From an uncultured Lachnospiraceae bacterium (lineage in GTDB: Bacteria; Bacillota; Clostridia; Lachnospirales; Lachnospiraceae), in the NCBI GenBank assembly GCA_902789665.1, contig CADAOY010000004.1, forward strand, positions 186,001 through 250,000: a DNA stretch of 64,000 bases. Direction: 5' to 3'. Shown one piece after another: positions 61,933 to 64,000 of this stretch. The notes under the pieces were generated by a model. It saw nothing but the letters and a program-made list of their open reading frames with translations. It made no database searches and was not told the DNA's origin. The translations under genes and the position numbers were made by a program. Position 1 is the stretch's first letter, and every line of letters starts with the position of its first letter.

Positions 61933-64000
61933 ATGTCTAAAGTTTTATTGGTAGACGGTAACAGTATAATAAACAGAGCATTTTATGGCATTAATGATTT
62001 AACCAATTCTGAAGGTATTCATACCAATGCCATTTATGGTTTTCTTAATATAATATTCAAAGTCATTGAGTCTGAAAAACCGGATATGATTGGCGTGGCA
62101 TGGGACTTAAAGAAACCGACATTTCGTCATGAAATGTATGATGAATATAAAGCAGGCCGTAAGGCAATGCCTGATGAACTTGCAGAGCAGGTTCCTTTGA
62201 TGAAGGAAGTTTTGGAGAGTATGAATATTACCAATATGTCCAAAGAGGGCATAGAGGCTGATGACATACTTGGTATTATGGCTAAAAGAGCCCAGAGCGA
62301 GGGAATAGATGCAGTTATTCTTTCAGGTGACAGAGACCTTCTTCAGATATCTGATAAAAAAATCAAAATCTCCATCCCGAAAACTTCAAAGGGCAAAACA
62401 GAAGTCTTCAGTTATTATCCTGAAGATGTAATGGCTGAATATGGTCTTAATCCTACACAGTTTATTGAACTTAAAGCCATTATGGGTGATTCATCAGATA
62501 ATTATAAAGGTATTCCGGGAGTTGGTGAAAAAGGTGCCACAGAATTAATGACTACCTATGGCTCACTTGATGGAATATATGAGCATATAGATGAAATAAG
62601 TAAGAAGGCTCTTAAGGAGAAACTGATAGAGCATAAGGAAGAAGCATACTTCTGTAAGAAATTAGCGACAATCCTTACTGAAGGTGAGATAGATATTGAT
62701 GTTAAGTCTCTTAAGGTATCAAAGGATGAGATGTTTACAAATAAGTCTTATCCGATATTTGCGCGCCTTGAACTTAAGTCATATTTAAATAAATTTAAGA
62801 CAGAAGACAAGGTGCTTGATAATGTATCCGAGCAGACTTCCATTGAAATGGCTATAGAAACTGTATCTGATGTTGATATAGATGTTTTTGCAAATGTCCT
62901 TAAGAATAATAAGGTTATTGGCTTTGCAATTAAAGATGGAATGCTTGGACAAAATTACTTTTCGATTAGTGATGGAAAGAAGATTTATAATACAGTAACC
63001 TTGTTCAGTTATACAGATTATGTAAACCTGATTATTGATTTTCTTAAAAGAGAAAATACTGTAATTGCAACTTTCAGCATCAAGAAGTTATGCAGGCTTT
63101 TGATGGAAGTTTGTGAGAAGGACAGCCTGGCGGAGATTTTACCAGGGGTATCCAGGGATGTGGCAAAGCATATGTTTGACGTATCGCTTGCTGAATATCT
63201 TTGTAATCCACTTAAATCCGATATTGATGTGGAATATGTTTCAACTGTAAATGCCGGTGTTCATGCTCCTGACATGGAAAGTTATCTTATGTACAAGCTT
63301 AGGGAGATTCAGATTGAGAAGCTTCAAAAGCTTGAGGAATATGAGCTTTTTGAGGATATCGAGCTTCCGACAGCGATTGTTTTGTCCGAGATGGAAGCCA
63401 GAGGAATCAAGGTTACAAAGGATAAATTAGAGGCTCTGGGTGTTGAGTTAAATCAAAGAATAGATGAACTGGTGGCTAAGATATATGAGCTTGCCGGAGA
63501 GGAATTTAATATTAATTCGCCAAAGCAGCTGGGTGTGGTTTTATTTGAGCACTTAGGGTATGAGGGCGGTAAGAAGACCAAGAGCGGTTATTCGACGGCT
63601 GTGGATGTGCTTGAGAAGATAGCGCCGCAGTATGAGCTTGTACGCCTGATTCTTGAATACAGAACTTATGCTAAATTGCAGAGCACATATGTAACAGGAC
63701 TTCTTAATGTAATAGGTCAGGATGGAAAGATTCATACAACATTCCAGCAAAGTGTAACTGCTACAGGAAGGCTTAGTTCAACTGATCCGAACCTGCAGAA
63801 TATTCCAATCAGATATGAGATGGGAAGAAATATTCGAAAGGTATTTTTGCCATCTGATGGATGTATTTTTATGGATGCGGACTATTCGCAGATTGAGCTT
63901 AGAATCCTGGCGCATATGTCTGAAGATGCCGGACTTATTAAGGCTTATGAAAGTGATGAAGATATTCACAGGGCGACAGCGGCCAGTGTATTCGGAGTTG
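61933..64000 (+). CDS. polA: DNA polymerase I (5' part, runs off the window)
   Basis: The first 689 codons are present; the gene continues past 64000. Residues 1-~290 are the 5'-nuclease (LLVDGNSIINRAFYG, EYKAGRKAMPDEL, EADDILGIM, LSGDRDLLQ, MGDSSDNYKGIPGVGEKGA). The central 3'-5' exonuclease-like domain (~300-470) lacks the D-x-E metal motif, so proofreading is probably lost, as in many Firmicute enzymes. The polymerase domain begins ~480 and shows motif A DADYSQIELRILAHM. Functions in Okazaki fragment maturation and repair. GGGAGAA lies ahead of ATG 61933. Confidence 0.96.
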   Translation, partial: MSKVLLVDGNSIINRAFYGINDLTNSEGIHTNAIYGFLNIIFKVIESEKPDMIGVAWDLKKPTFRHEMYDEYKAGRKAMPDELAEQVPLMKEVLESMNITNMSKEGIEADDILGIMAKRAQSEGIDAVILSGDRDLLQISDKKIKISIPKTSKGKTEVFSYYPEDVMAEYGLNPTQFIELKAIMGDSSDNYKGIPGVGEKGATELMTTYGSLDGIYEHIDEISKKALKEKLIEHKEEAYFCKKLATILTEGEIDIDVKSLKVSKDEMFTNKSYPIFARLELKSYLNKFKTEDKVLDNVSEQTSIEMAIETVSDVDIDVFANVLKNNKVIGFAIKDGMLGQNYFSISDGKKIYNTVTLFSYTDYVNLIIDFLKRENTVIATFSIKKLCRLLMEVCEKDSLAEILPGVSRDVAKHMFDVSLAEYLCNPLKSDIDVEYVSTVNAGVHAPDMESYLMYKLREIQIEKLQKLEEYELFEDIELPTAIVLSEMEARGIKVTKDKLEALGVELNQRIDELVAKIYELAGEEFNINSPKQLGVVLFEHLGYEGGKKTKSGYSTAVDVLEKIAPQYELVRLILEYRTYAKLQSTYVTGLLNVIGQDGKIHTTFQQSVTATGRLSSTDPNLQNIPIRYEMGRNIRKVFLPSDGCIFMDADYSQIELRILAHMSEDAGLIKAYESDEDIHRATAASVFGV

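Overview
The window is a contiguous piece of a low-GC, Gram-positive chromosome, most likely from the family Lachnospiraceae (Clostridia). This is suggested by AGGAGG-type ribosome sites, TTGAAA/TATAAT promoters, a dcw cluster ordered mraZ-rsmH-ftsL-pbp-mraY-murD-ftsW-ftsQ-ftsZ-nrdR, alpha2-type GlyRS, pyruvate phosphate dikinase, DUF5688, DUF3021 and Pr6Pr genes, and double-glycine leader peptides of the gut-clostridial type. The genus cannot be fixed from sequence alone. No phage, insertion sequence, CRISPR array or rRNA was seen.

Layout. 1-4172: end of a surface-polysaccharide export locus (Wzm/Wzt transporter, NodZ-like glycosyltransferase, radical SAM protein). 4173-8311: membrane proteins, a lipoprotein, and a LytTR/DUF3021 operon with a candidate LytTR operator. 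8455-15766: a BvgS-like hybrid sensor kinase followed by two large unknown helical proteins. 15904-17781: HD hydrolase, membrane protein, and tandem double-glycine leader peptides carrying zinc-ribbon cores. 17895-21215: chemoreceptor and YchF. 21457-31991: division and cell-wall cluster with a MraZ operator at its promoter. 32049-36873: five-gene peptide/nickel-type ABC transporter. 36956-41085: YqeG phosphatase, EF-P, DUF5688, tRNA-Arg, SH3 protein. 41224-43897: pseudouridine synthase and DNA ligase. 43997-47086: MetA, rhomboid-like membrane protein, a degenerate RpoD-like protein and its partner. 47177-50020: an EAL protein with a beta-solenoid tail. 50069-56762: M16C peptidase, DUF4349 lipoprotein, Era, RecO, lipoprotein. 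56788-61105: GlyRS and PPDK. 61106-64000: a duplicated hairpin module, tRNA-Leu, a small anti-sigma-like membrane protein, and the 5' two thirds of polA.

How parts work together. The dcw block makes and polymerises peptidoglycan precursors (MraY, MurD, FtsW, PBP) and assembles the divisome (FtsL, FtsQ, FtsZ) under likely MraZ autoregulation. The ABC operon is a complete binding protein-permease-permease-ATPase-ATPase importer. The LytTR, membrane-protein and DUF3021 genes look like a self-regulated membrane-stress or peptide-sensing unit.

The least explained content: (i) leader peptides fused to zinc ribbons, with a truncated third copy; (ii) an RpoD-like protein keeping regions 1.1, 1.2, 2.1-2.2 and 3 but lacking promoter-reading parts; (iii) an EAL enzyme with a GIG-repeat solenoid; (iv) the paired GHGG-repeat proteins; (v) a modular 26+6-nt palindromic repeat present at three intergenic sites, and a separate hairpin-rich module at the 3' end of ppdK.
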